NCBI RefSeq assembly: GCF_964355755.1
Contig: NC_092678.1
Span: 5,366,922-5,430,921, forward strand
DNA from: Antedon mediterranea
Taxonomy: Eukaryota; Echinodermata; Crinoidea; Comatulida; Antedonidae
Direction: 5' to 3'
Length of the DNA stretch: 64,000 nt
Shown: one piece after another, positions 28,292-39,906 of the stretch
How the letters are laid out: each line of letters begins with the position of its first letter
Position numbering within the stretch: the stretch's first letter is position 1
Translations under genes and position numbers: made by a program
Notes under the pieces: generated by a model
The model's input: only the letters and a program-made list of their open reading frames with translations
Told to the model about the DNA's origin: nothing
Databases searched by the model: none

Positions 28292-29256
28292 TTACAAGTA
28301 GGATACAAAGATGTTTTGTGTTGGAATATTTCTTTCCAGTTCATCATGACGAATGATTCTTCTCCTCATCTCTGAAAACCTTTCCATCAGTAAATGTTCT
28401 TCCAATGGTGATGGCGTCAGTCTGGCTGTTGGATGAAATGGCTTGAGCAAACCAAATCAAGAAGTGCTTGAACAAAAAAGGCAATGAAGTTTCACCACAT
28501 AAATTCAGCTTTGTTGAGACTGATGATGATGATGTTGATGATGATGGTGGTCATAGTGATGCTGGTCTTTCTCATAAAAGATAACAAAGACACAGAGATG
28601 GCTGCAGTCGCGTGCTCAAGTTAGTGTTTACTGACCGAACGACCAACCGACCGACCGACCGACATAGTGAGCTGTAGAGTCGCGTTGACTATTTAAAATA
28701 AATTTTACTTGGCCTTGTCTGGGATGGATTGAGGTGTGTGAAGGCACCGTACAAGCATTGGTCCTGACGTCCCATCAGCCTTTTCAAACATCTCTTTGTT
28801 TGAGCTTCTCAATATTTTTGGGTCTTTATTAAGACGAAACCTGAAAACAAATTGAGAATTTTACCCAGTAAACTGGAACACAAAAAGGAGATAAGGAGAT
28901 GACACTTCCAAGCATATAAGAACAATAAATGACATAAGACAGGAAATACAGTATTGTGTGAATGATGACATCATATTACACACAGTAATAAATAGTTTGT
29001 ACTGAGCAAGCTCAAAAGTGGAAAAGACATCAATACCTGTATGCCATTTCTTGACTGAATTCATTTGTTTCTTTATAGTGCTTAGGTTGTGGTGGCGTAC
29101 CAGGACGTGTTTTCATTGCGATGTGCCTTTTGCTCCGAGCAATTATAATGGCCCAGAAGTGACTTTCGTCGTTGCCTAAAACGTTCCTCCATTATTTGAC
29201 GTTTTTCAAATGCAAAACGAGCACATTCTCCTTTTTTTAAACAAAGTAGTTGATTC
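28292..29256 (-). CDS. Partial minus-strand gene, unknown conserved protein (best copy)
   Basis: Three minus-strand exon-like blocks. 29256 down to about 29083 contains ARFAFEKRQIMEERFRQRRK. 28840 down to 28709 follows a TTTTCAG acceptor and contains DPKILRSSNKEMFEKAD then GPMLVRCLHTPQSIP. About 28437 down to 28292 reads LKPFHPTARLTPSPLEEHLL, then MRRRIIRHDEL, and ends at a TAA. The 28292 block recurs at 39489-39650 with conservative replacements (T to I, S to P), and the middle block recurs at 41.0, 51.7 and 61.9 kb. Protein-level conservation suggests the blocks are or were coding. I do not recognise the family, and a start exon was not found. It could be a gene co-amplified with the DED genes or only its 3' end carried in the duplicated unit. 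Confidence 0.45.
28570..28690 (+). repeat. CCGA-rich interspersed repeat
   Basis: Same family as 781-906, with GGCTGCAGTCGCGTGCTCAA at the start, a (CCGA)n core and the GAGTCGCG end, but the terminal hairpin is incomplete. Confidence 0.55.
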
Positions 29257-29312
29257 CTACAGTTAAAAAGAAAAACATTTTTAAACTTAGTTTACACAAG
29301 TACAACTCAACA

Positions 29313-29357
29313 ATAGCAAAATACCTCGACGAAAAGGCGGCAAGAATATTTCTCGGC
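29313..29357 (+). pseudogene. Fossil end of a module X exon
   Basis: Encodes AKYLDEKAARIFLG, which aligns with the last helix of module X (for example RFANCLDPVASAILLG), but has no donor and no upstream exon sequence. The duplicate at 62352-62394 retains the same peptide with a GT at the expected place. Confidence 0.5.
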
Positions 29358-31087
29358 ATTGTTATAAACATTGTTATAACAACAGCAGTTAGGTCAGCAG
29401 TTTCCTCAGTGTCAACAAATTTATAAAAGTAGTATCATTTTATGATTATATAATACAGGTAATATAGTGGCGGATACAGTGGTGGATCCGCACGCCCCTT
29501 ATAAAACTGGAGAAAAAAAAACCTACCATAGGCCTAAGGGAAACAAAATTGGGGAAAAAAGCGTAAAAATGAGTAAAACACATTGTTTCAGCGCCGTGCT
29601 AATTTACTTTTATTAGAGGTCACCATTGCCGTTGCTGTCTGTAAATTTCTAAGAGTTGCGAAATGAATTGCCTATACCTATTTTTACCTGTAACGCAACA
29701 TGATATTGACGGTGTATCGTACCCATACTCGGGGCACGAACGATTCGTACAAAGGACACGCTATACAACCGCGTAGGCCTACCTATTGTTTAGATCGCTA
29801 GCAGTCAGCAAGCATAAATAAAAGTGTATATACGTCAAAAATGGAACGCCGTGGTTACCTACAGATCATTGTCATAGAGGATATGTTAATAATAATATAG
29901 TACAGTAACTGTGTTGTAACTGTGTACTGTAGTATACATTATAGCAACCGATTTTTTTTCTAGACCACCCACCCAACTGTATCAATATCAATTTATATTT
30001 ATATATTTAATTTCTTCAACAAATTGATGCAAATAAATATTGAGCTATAATAAGCATTTGAAATTTGCGCTTTTTCGGGGCTTCCCCTAGATGTACGTTC
30101 GCATTGAACTTGAACGCAACGCAATCAAAACTATACTGAGTGAATGAAATCGGAAACAAAATGTGATATCGTCCTTTAATTAGTCACGTGTGTTTATTGG
30201 AGGGAAAAAGTATGATCGTTTTGCTACATATGAGAGTGTCTGCAAATTAGAGGTGCCATTTATCATGAATTTTATGTGCGACAGCACCATTTCTTCCGGC
30301 CATCTCGGGCGTCATTTAAAAAAGTTCGCTTCGCCACAGGTCCTGTCGACGGCCCTCTGGACAAGCACCTTTTTTCCGCTATGTACGTGCAAACGCTTAC
30401 TTGCTCGAAACGCCCTGTTGTGACGCTTTTACTAAAAAAAAAGCCTATAGGAAAAATGTCACCCTTTAATAGGCTAGTACCTCAGTTTTCATACATAGGT
30501 GCGGATTGATATTGGTTTTTCATGGACCATTTCTATACAACGTTCTTAAGTGTATAGTTGTATTTTAAATATAAATCTATACAAGGAAGTTTTGCCCCAA
30601 CCCGGGTCATTTACCTCCGCCACTATACACATTGTATTTTGTGTTTATAATTGCATTATTCAACATAGCCCCGAGCTGAAATTTCATCTATCGCAATCAA
30701 ACGAACGCTATAATAATGGTTTCAATTGTGGTTATAATTTCTATTGATATGCATATCAATAATAAACGGTTAACCATATGAAGTACTTCCTTAATGTAAA
30801 TTCACTAATAACAGGCTACGCAACATTTAACTAATAAACTATGGAATCCTCTTTCAAGAAAATATTTTTAGAAAAACATTAAAAATAACGAAAATGCCTA
30901 ATAAATGTAATAATAATTCGTTAATAATATAACAATAATAATCTCTTTTTCTGAATTTTAATTTCCATTGCTAAGTTAACCAATAAAATACTAAATGTAA
31001 TCATACATTCCTACATAACAATCGTTATCGATTTTTATTAAACTGTGCATATCATTATTATCCTAAAAGATAAAACTGCTCTTCAAA
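29358..31087. other. Duplicated 5' flank of a DED gene (copy 1)
   Basis: No gene is supported. The region from about 28330 to 31060 is duplicated at 61560-64000 with substitutions and small indels. The chance frames at 30190-30747 are shared by both copies but have no domain signal. It ends directly before the first exon of the DED-3TM gene at 31088, so it includes that gene's promoter region. Confidence 0.55.
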
Positions 31088-33039
31088 ATGTCGGCACAAC
31101 AAGGGAGTAAATCCTCTACAGTAAGTATTTATCAATAATAATAGTTATTGCATATTGGTGTAAAAATCAACCTTGCTACCACTACTAAGTATCAATTGTT
31201 AAGCCTGGGTGGGGAACATACATACATGTTCTTGTATTTAAGGGTTAGGTCGTGAAGGCCGAGGAATATTATATCTAATTTGTTTCTAGTCATACGGGCA
31301 CAGCTTGTCACGGTCATACAAACACAAACAAAAGGTACAGATGATAGGACGGGAAGATGAGGATAGGCCCTTACCGTATAATAATGATATAGTAGCACTT
31401 TTATAACTAAATGATTTGCTTTAATGTTTTAGGAACATGCAAGTGACCAAACATTCTCAGAATTACTTAAAAAAATAAGTGATTTATATAAAAGTAGGAA
31501 GTATCGTTGGCTGAGACTTCTGCTAAATGACCACTGTTCTGGAGATTTGTTAAGTGAAAACGACATTACGGGGCACTTTCTGTTTAATCAACTCCAAACG
31601 CGAGGTTATATTTCAAACAACCCTACAGATGTCGATTTTCTAATAGACATTGCTACAATAACAGATCATGACGAGGCGTTACGTTTGACAACAGAGTTCA
31701 ACAATCAATATAACGAGGAAATCCACGATTCCAAATACAAACGTAAGCCAATATCAGAATTTCGCAAAAAACTTTTCAAAGCTTTAATTGCAAACATAAA
31801 TCCTGTGGCACCTATGGTTCTAAACTACAAAAAATTAAACGAAGAGGTGTTTGATAATACCTGGGATTTTGTGTTCAAGTTGGAGAGGGAACTATTGTTG
31901 ACGGAGGATAAAACGAAAATGAAAAGGTTTGCAAACTGCCTCGATCCGGTCGCAAGTGCTATTCTTCTAGGTATGTACATTCCTTAATCGATAGTATAAG
32001 CCTACACTGGTTTTATTTTAGGTGAGATAGGACCAGTAAGTCCCCTATTATATCCAGATCTAATCCTGTTATTTGTATCGAGTCGACGTTATCCAACTTT
32101 CATTTATTATTTCAGGTGAAGATGACAACCCGGATGCTGGAACACCCATGGTAATGCCCCTTAGGTATAATTTCAAATTAGCTAATAGTATAGTACAATG
32201 ACTGTAGTAAATCATATGATGCAGATTATGAAGAAGAATGTTCCCGCATTTTTAATGAGGATATCTTACAAACATCAACAGAAAGTTGAAACAACTGAAG
32301 TTGACAAACATTTTCATTTCCTTCCATCTAGAACTTTCCCAACCATGAAACGCGTTTTATATGCTTCTCTAAGACTATACTAACTGTATCACATTATCAC
32401 ACGTATTCAACGCAAAATGTCCTATACCTGATGTAGTCTATAGTTCTAAAAATAACACGAAGGAATCCCAAAGGTATTAAAGTTAAACATTAACCTAAAG
32501 GTATTGTTTTATTATATGTTTTGTATTCACAAATTCTGTTGATTTTTGTTCAATTAGGACCAATGAGCTAAGCCGAATGGAGAGGATTCAGAAATTCTTA
32601 AAAGGTAATTATAAAGACAATACATAAAAATAAAATACAAATGTAGGCTACACATCATCATCACTATTCTGTTCTGACAATCTATAAATAGATGTTATTT
32701 GTAAGTACTAAATAAAGAATTACTAAAAATAACAAGCACTTTAGATTTCAAATATTGTGTTTTCCCTTTATTTCAGCAAGAAGAAAGAAATGTTGGTATG
32801 TTTGTGGAGTTCTACTGCTTCTGTCCTTTATCCTTGAGTTTGTATTTATCTATGATTCTGTCCTAGCGGGATCTATGGCTATTTTCATAATTAGTATACT
32901 AGTGTTCATAGTTTTTATTGGCTTATCATTCGATCTTGATGGAAAATATGCAAAGGTTATTAACATTATTGCAACAATCGTGACTATTATTCCAACATAT
33001 TTTACGGTATATTTTTTGGCGACTGAATTAAATACTTAA
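31088..33039 (+). CDS. DED-X-3TM gene 3 (cleanest model)
   Basis: Five exons give a 309-residue protein with no disruption: 31088-31120 (MSAQQGSKSST), 31433-31970, 32116-32164, 32558-32604 and 32777-33039; total 930 nt. The DED-like domain spans about residues 17-103 (LRLLLNDHCSG; LFNQLQTRGYI; TDVDFLIDIA). Module X spans about 117-191 (PISEFRKKLFKAL; DNTWDFVFKLE; KRFANCLDPVASAILLG). An acidic linker and the basic RIQKFLKG segment precede three hydrophobic helices in the last exon (YVCGVLLLLSFILEFVF; MAIFIISILVFIVFIGL; INIIATIVTIIPTYFTV). No signal peptide is seen, so the DED is predicted to be cytosolic and anchored by the C-terminal hairpins. This combination is reminiscent of membrane-anchored DED regulators such as BAR, but homology to BAR is not claimed. 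Confidence 0.8.
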
Positions 33040-34131
33040 TAATGATGTCAGAATAAGATAGTACTGTTTTTAATTTAAATTGTAGTACTACACATAATAA
33101 TGACAACAAAATGATACATTACGTTTTTTTTTTTTAAACATATATATATTAGAATTGTTTTCGCTTTGTGTCATATTACAAAATGCTTAAAGTAGATAAA
33201 GTAGGCCTACACAGATGTATCTCATTTATCTTCATATTTCGTTAGTAATTAAGCCCAGTAATGTAAATGTTGCGCTGGTACTTTTAAGGTCACTTTTATT
33301 CATATAATTGTAATAAACAATAACAAAAACAGTTTCTTTGTCTTGAATCAATTGAATTGCATGTATTATGGAATCAACTATTACTACTATATTATCATAA
33401 CAGTAAGGAATTATCCAACCCTAACAGATTAAACTTGTTTCTTATGGTTGTCTATTTGTCGACCATTCTTAAATTATCACTGTGCGCAAACTCGCTTTAT
33501 TTCTCAAAACATCTACAACATGAAAGTTGGAATTACGTATGGATTATGATTTTTTTCAGAAAAATCTTTTTGTTCTTTCACTTTCGAAATATGGAATGGA
33601 ATGACACGAAATGCTGCCCTAATCAAATTACTAAAAACAAATAAATCATTTGAGGTCCAAGAAAATAAAATAAAAAATGGCCGTCATAAATCAGATTGTG
33701 ACGTCGTATCAATAATTATTTTTATTATAACAGACCAAATAATGTCTTTAGTCATGTAGTAATAATTACTCCATTATTACTCCATGCTTCAGCTGATAAT
33801 TTCCATTATACGCACAATTTCCATAACAATAACTTAACAGCTCATGTTTCCTGAATGGTGCGAACAAAACGGACCTTTTTCAACAAACTGGCTTACGAAA
33901 AACTTTATAAATGTTTTTATATAATTACATTATGCCTAGATAATATATATTAACACAGTTTAAAATACAAAAATATTATTGGATATTTTGTGCAATTTTT
34001 AATTCCAATGTTCATGCACACAAACGGAATATCGAATGTCTTAATAATAGAAAAAATTGCCCATTCATCCATAACAATCGTGTTTGTAAAGATTTTTACT
34101 CCTCAACAATAAACTGCGCTTTGCATTCAAA
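33040..34131. other. Intergenic, no gene seen
   Basis: AT-rich spacer between DED genes. A 95-codon frame at 33357-33644 lacks any domain or splice support. Confidence 0.45.
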
Positions 34132-35036
34132 ATGTCGGAAATAAATATATCCTCTACCGTAAGTATACAGTTGTTTACATGTTCATAAACTTTTACGTCA
34201 TGTTTATAAACGTCAGTAGGCTGAATACATTAATCTACAACAAGGTTTGCTACCAACATTGCCCATTGTTATCTGGGTGTAGCACGCACTGAAGCGTTGT
34301 GTGTAAAGTGGTCGAACAATTTCTTTGGGCTATGATTAGGTTTGGGGCGAAAAAATAAATTTATTATAAATTGTTCCTCATAAGGGACATTCATTATGAT
34401 TTTATGAATAGATAAAAAAAACGTAACCAATGAATAAAAATAAACATGTTTATGTATTAGGTTTATTATTTGATCTGTTTTAAAAAATGTATATTTTTTC
34501 TTTTCCAGGAAGAACAATTCGATAAATTACTGAAGAAAGTAAGTAAAAAATATAAAAGAAAGAAAGAATTGGTCGAGCTAAAAATTCTGTTGATGGACCA
34601 CTTTGACGATATGTCGTTACACGAAATAGAAAACATCAAAGCACTTGATTTGTTTGATCGACTCAAATCCAAAGGTTACATTTCTTATGAACCTACAGAT
34701 GTAGAAATTCTGATTGTCATTGCCGAGGAAACAAAAGAGGATGAGGCACTTCAATTACTAAATGAATTTAAAGATACGTATAAAAACAACAATCCCACGT
34801 ACAGATTTTCCAATGACACACCAATAGGAGAAACTCCGAAAATCCTTCTAAAACAAACAAGAGAACAAGGAACATCTGTGATGGGTCTAGAACGTAAACT
34901 TCGAGAATGCACTAATATGCATGAGCAAGTTTATGGTGATACACTCATGTCTGAGGAAGAACGTCAAATGGCGGATAGCACGGTATCAACGGTAAAGTTT
35001 GCAAATTTGCTATTTTTGGGTGATCATTTAGAATAA
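34132..35036 (+). CDS. DED-only gene or alternative terminal exon, divergent module X
   Basis: First exon 34132-34158 (MSEINISST, donor ACC|GTAAGT) joins in phase 0 to 34509-35036, which stops at TAA. Total 555 nt, 184 residues. The DED core is clear (LKILLMDHFDD; LFDRLKSKGYI; DVEILIVIAEET). Module X is strongly altered: the segment after PIGETPKILLKQ is replaced, and only KFANLLFLG remains at the end. A possible weak donor (G|GTGATC at 35019/35020) could extend the gene, but in phase 1, which does not fit the next DED exon. It may be a short soluble DED protein that could modulate the membrane forms. Alternatively the same first exon may splice to the DED exon at 36597, which also begins in phase 0. 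Confidence 0.6.
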
Positions 35037-36468
35037 AATGATCACCTATTGTTATTTTATGAAATCTCTAATATTCTTCTTTCTGTACACTTTTTGTGTA
35101 ACAATTATCTCAAAAAGTTGAATGGCAATGATCACAAAAATTTCACAATGTCTTTCAAATACTTTAACTTAGTCCTAATAAGCTTTTCAGCGGTCAAGGT
35201 CAAGGGTAAAAATATTAGCAAAAAAAAACGCACACGCACGTAGGGTCATGCGCGTTAAAAATGTAAAAAGCTCAAATTTAAGTTTTGATCAATTTAGAGA
35301 ATGAATTAGGTCATTTGCGTGTTTCAAAAAATTACAGCGCAAAAACACGTTTTTGTGCGCGCGATACATACAATATAAAAATAAAAATACGTATTTTTTG
35401 TACAAATCGCCTTCTACTCATCATTCTTAGTACATTCACCAAATTTGAGTCCATTCATAAAATAACGCTATACGAGCAGGTTAAATATGACAAAATGCGC
35501 ACATTAATTGCACAAAAGTGCTGAAAATGGTAAAAAATAAGGCATTTTTAAAATGAAAATAATTCTTCAAAATGCACGGTGATTCCCAATTTTTTTTAAC
35601 TAATTCTGGAAGCCATTGAGTTGTAGATATGAATTCATGTACAAATTTGACGTACAAAATGACGTGACGTCATCAAATGGCCACTTGAATTTAAAAATTA
35701 GGATTTTTAATCTTTTTTTGTAGGTTATCACATTTAATAGAGCGCATCTCAGTTATTTGAGGCCGATTTTGGCTCAAACTTCAGTATGTGCTTGCTAAAT
35801 TAATTATATTTATCATGAGTTGCCACCTTTTTTCATTTTGATGACGTCATCACGACTAAAAACTTGAATAACGTAAGTCGTGTAATTCCACCTGCAGCGT
35901 ATATTTGATTATCTCACAGCTCTTCAGAATTAAAGTTGACCTTGGTGATTATGTGTTATGAAAGCTGAAGAAATTTAGATATGAATTTATATAAAAATTA
36001 AGCATATCAGATGTTGTGACGTTATGATATGGCCAGTTGAAGTTAAAAAGTAGTTTTTTTATTTCTTTAGTCAAAGTTATACAAATTTCAAAGAGCGCGC
36101 ACCGCCCTTCTACGTGCCACATTTTCTTATATATATTTGTTCAACTCATTATTTTTCGATATTGTTATCCACAAGTTTATTTTGATAATGTCATCATACC
36201 AAAAAATTAGAACATGATGTGTGTCCGTAATTTCACCAATGCTACACGTGTATATAGATATACAGTATACACTGAACATATTGTATGGAATATAATAGGC
36301 ACAACTCAGCACTATAAGCGTATAATAGGATGGCATACATCAACATTTTCCGATCGCATTAACATACGTGCATGTTTAAAAATATTATTTTATAAAAATG
36401 ATCACCTATAATTCGTCAAAGTGACGAATTATATTCTAGTTATTCTTTAATCCATTACAACAATTAGG
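35037..36468. other. Spacer between two DED exons
   Basis: No coding exon is recognised. Several TGACGTCAT-type words occur (near 35665, 35842 and, weaker, 36010), but no repeat boundaries are defined. It may be intronic if 34132-34158 splices to 36597. Confidence 0.4.
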
Positions 36469-38289
36469 ATGGAGCTAGAACATGAGGACGAGTTCGAAGC
36501 ATCAGGAAGAGAAATGATGAACAATCCTAAATCATACGTAGGGCCCACTAATCTCAGAATATAATTTGTTTATGCCTTTTTGCTTTACTTTTCCAGAAAA
36601 ACAAATTTCATAATATGCTTTTAGATCTAAGTATTACATATGGGGGCGAGGACAAATTGCTCCAGCTAAAATACCTGCTGAAAGACCACTGTGACGGAAT
36701 GCCGCCCGACGAAGAAATACTGGGAGCACCAGCTTTGTTTCATCAGCTTGAAAAGAGAGGCTATATTTCTCATAACCCTACAGATGTAAAGATTTTGTTA
36801 GACATTACTAAAGAAACAGAAGATATGGAGGCATTTAATCTAATTCATGCTTTTAAAGAAAAGTATCCAAACAACGATCCCAACTACAAGTATACGAAGA
36901 ACAAACCAATAGAGGAAGCTCGTAAAAAAATTCTAAAACAAGCAAGAAATTATCATCTAGACTTAAATAAGATATATCATACAGATCCAGTGATATCGAT
37001 GGAGGATATGTATTGTTATATTCACTTATCTTCTGAAGACCTAAAACAAAAACAAAGAGGGTAAAGACTGTTTTTAAAGAAACGATAAATAAATGTTCAT
37101 AATAAATATTAAAACTTAATTTCCAAGACGCTGGCATATTTGATTATTGATTATACTGCTTACTTTAACCTGTAAAGTTTGATTGCTTGATTTTGTGTTT
37201 ATACTGGTTTATTTTCCTTCGATTAGGGCAATGCAGAAGATGTTTCACGAACTAGAAGAAAAGGAGAAAAAGACAGGTAACAATTTACAATGTAAATTTG
37301 TATGAAAATGTAATATAAATACACAGCAACTCCACTGCAATTGTTCACAATAAAAAAATAAAGAACATCAAGGCCATTCAGAAGAGGTATCTATAGTTAT
37401 GCATTCTCACAAACATAAACAACACCTAGTTAATTAGAAAGAAGCTGAACTGATTGCTACTGTTCCTTCTCGAGATGCGCCAGAGAAATCTACAAACACA
37501 ACACTGTTCATCGATTCAAGATATTGGATTTGTTATTAGTGATATTTGGCTATCTTTATTCAACAAGAACCTACAACAGTAAACCATGCCATAGTTCTTG
37601 GCAAGTTTACATTGTGCGGTTCACAACCATTTCCAGACACATGGTCGTTATACACTCAGCTTCCAGACAATGCTATTGTTTTTGGCTGCCCACGCCTCTA
37701 AAAAAAATGCTCTTCTATAGCTAGTTTCAATCCCTCCCATTGTGAACCTTGCTATTCTTTTAGCTTTCACATCAGTCCCATCCAATTTCACTTATATTTC
37801 CAGTTTCCTGGACTTCCTGCATTCTCACTCCTGAGGATGATCAAAGTACATTGATCGAAACGTCAAGAAACTCAACAGTTCTTTTCAGAACTGCATACGT
37901 GATGTACCTCAAACTTTATATCAACAATAAATAAATGTTCTTAAATTTAAATTCTGTCACAATCATTAGACATTATTGACTATAACAATCAGAGATTAAA
38001 ATGTTTACATTTGTTTATTTCAGAAAGAACAAAATGGTCCATACGATGTTGGTATGCTTTGTTAATTGTATTGGCGCTGTGTATTGTGTTGGAATTTTTC
38101 CTTTATTTTTTCAATACAACAGGATATATAGTTGTTCTTTTTATTTTGATATTCCTCGTTATTGTTTTTACTGTGTTGTCATTCATACTTGGTGAAAAGT
38201 ATTTACAAATTGTCAATTTCGTTTCAGATTTCATGACTATAATTTCAATCTTAACATTGTTGGACTTATTTGTAAATAACGATAAATAG
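36469..38289 (+). CDS. DED-3TM gene 4, module X shortened
   Basis: Exons: 36469-36537 (MELEHEDEFEASG start), 36597-37060 (DED plus the first third of module X), 37227-37276 (helical MQKMFHELEEKEKKTG) and 38024-38289 (three membrane segments). They sum to 849 nt, 282 residues. The DED core reads LKYLLKDHCDG, LFHQLEKRGYI and DVKILLDITKET. Module X keeps KPIEEARKKILKQA and then diverges; WDFVFKLE is absent. The 37060 donor is phase 2, so the acidic linker exon of sister genes is bypassed. The intron after the first exon would be only 59 nt, unusually short here, so the first exon is the least certain part; the MSEINISST exon at 34132 is an alternative. Confidence 0.65.
37720..37930 (+). repeat. 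Possible retroelement 3' fragment in intron
   Basis: The words CTGAGGATGATCAAAGTACA and GATCGAAACGTCAAGA resemble the conserved GAAACGTC-containing tails seen in some Penelope-like and other repeats. It lies in the intron before the membrane exon. Assignment is from memory of motif style only. Confidence 0.25.
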
Positions 38290-39488
38290 CGATAAACAGC
38301 AAATACCTAATAAAAATAATTCTGCCTTCCCTTTTTAATTGAGTAGGCATAGTTATTGTACCTTCACACGAGCGGTACGAAAATAAACAAAAAACTGAAA
38401 TGGCTATCCCCACTAACTTAGTTGAAACCAGGAAGTTGCAAGGTGATCATGGTTGAAAATCTACCAATGAAATCAGAAATATGGAACAATATATAGTAAT
38501 AGTGAGAACTAATGTTATCAAATCTACGTTTCGCGGTACATGTGAGATAGATGAGGTAGGTATCCAAGGCGGAGATTTGTCCCGAAGTTTTCCCATTGTG
38601 CTCGCCTATGTCAGAATTAAGCATAATTTATATTTAGATACCTTGAACAATAACAATCTTATTTTATCTGATGTAATGAATATAAATTTAAGTACAGTAC
38701 TTTTACATAAACAAACTAACCCATTTTTGCAGCATAATCCTGGTGTAATTATACTATATTGCAACAGCATTTTTAAGATGATTATTTAGAATTTGTTGTA
38801 GTGAGATTTCTTAATATTTCAATTTTTTTATTTGGTTTTTATACTTCTACAAAATGTATTTCGTTTTTAACATTCTCATTAGTAGCAGGGTAACTTCGTG
38901 TTTGCTTTGTTCTGTCTTGACTCCATGGTTTTGTATATGTTTCATATTATTAAAGTGGTTTTAATTACTGTAGTATCACTAGTTTTAATTGTCGTAGACC
39001 TTTATGGTATTTACTGCACCTATGAGCAATGACTGATTAGATATATGTAAATGTTTTTATTATTATTATGCTAGTAATAATTACTGTAATACAAAAATAT
39101 AAAAATATTTTTAAAACTTATATGGTATATCAGTTAATAAAAAAAGTTCTTTGATTTACCTATTCTCATGTTCCTTCATTTAGTTGTCAGATGATGAGTA
39201 TTCTAACTAACTTCCACCTTGCAGTAAAGATGTCTTTAGAATAGATTGGGGTCGATTGAGGTTATAATTTTCAGCAAAAAAAATTTTTATTGCACTTTAT
39301 AAAACAAAAATATGATGGAATCTAGAAGTAACTGCATAATGAAAATAGAAAAAAAATTGACATATGTGCATCTACAAAACAAACAAAACTGCTATTGGAA
39401 AGTCATCACTGTAAAATGTATGATTCATGTAATAAAATAAATACTTGGAATGCAATGTTATTCAGAACAATACAAATATAAAGAAACT
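38290..39488. other. Intergenic, no gene supported
   Basis: A 102-codon frame at 38481-38789 has no domain or splice evidence. The rest is AT-rich. Confidence 0.4.
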
Positions 39489-39900
39489 TTACAAATAGGA
39501 TACATTAGACACCAAGACGTTAGGTGTTGGAATAGAACTTTCAAGTTCATCGTGACGGATGATTCTTCTCCTCATCTCTGGAAACCTTTCCATCAGTAAA
39601 TGCTCTTCCAATGGTGAAGACGTCAGTCTGGCTATTGGATGAAATGGCTTGAGCAAAACAAATCTAGAATTGCATAAAAATAAATATTAAAAAAAAGCAC
39701 TGATAAAACATTGAATTCTAACCATATAAACTCAGCTTTTTTTAGACTGATGATAACATTGATGATGATGGTAGCCATAGTGATGATGATCCTTCTAATA
39801 AAAGATAAAAATATAAAGATGAAAAGCAACAAATTGATACAAATCATACTTGGCCTTGTTTGGGATGGATTGAGGCATGTGAGGGCATACAAGCATTGGT
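39489..39900 (-). pseudogene. Partial copy of minus-strand exon set
   Basis: The minus-strand block 39650 down to 39489 encodes LKPFHPIARLTSSPLEEHLL and MRRRIIRHDEL, ending at a stop, as at 28292. The middle exon is cut: only the part encoding GPMLV and MPQSIPNKAK remains near 39841-39900, where the DED-gene fragment at 39907 is inserted. Confidence 0.45.
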
Positions 39901-39906
39901 CCTGAT

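Noticed and set aside
38481-38789. 102-codon frame after the 36.5 kb gene
   Set aside because: No family similarity, splice context or conservation in the duplicated parts of the window.
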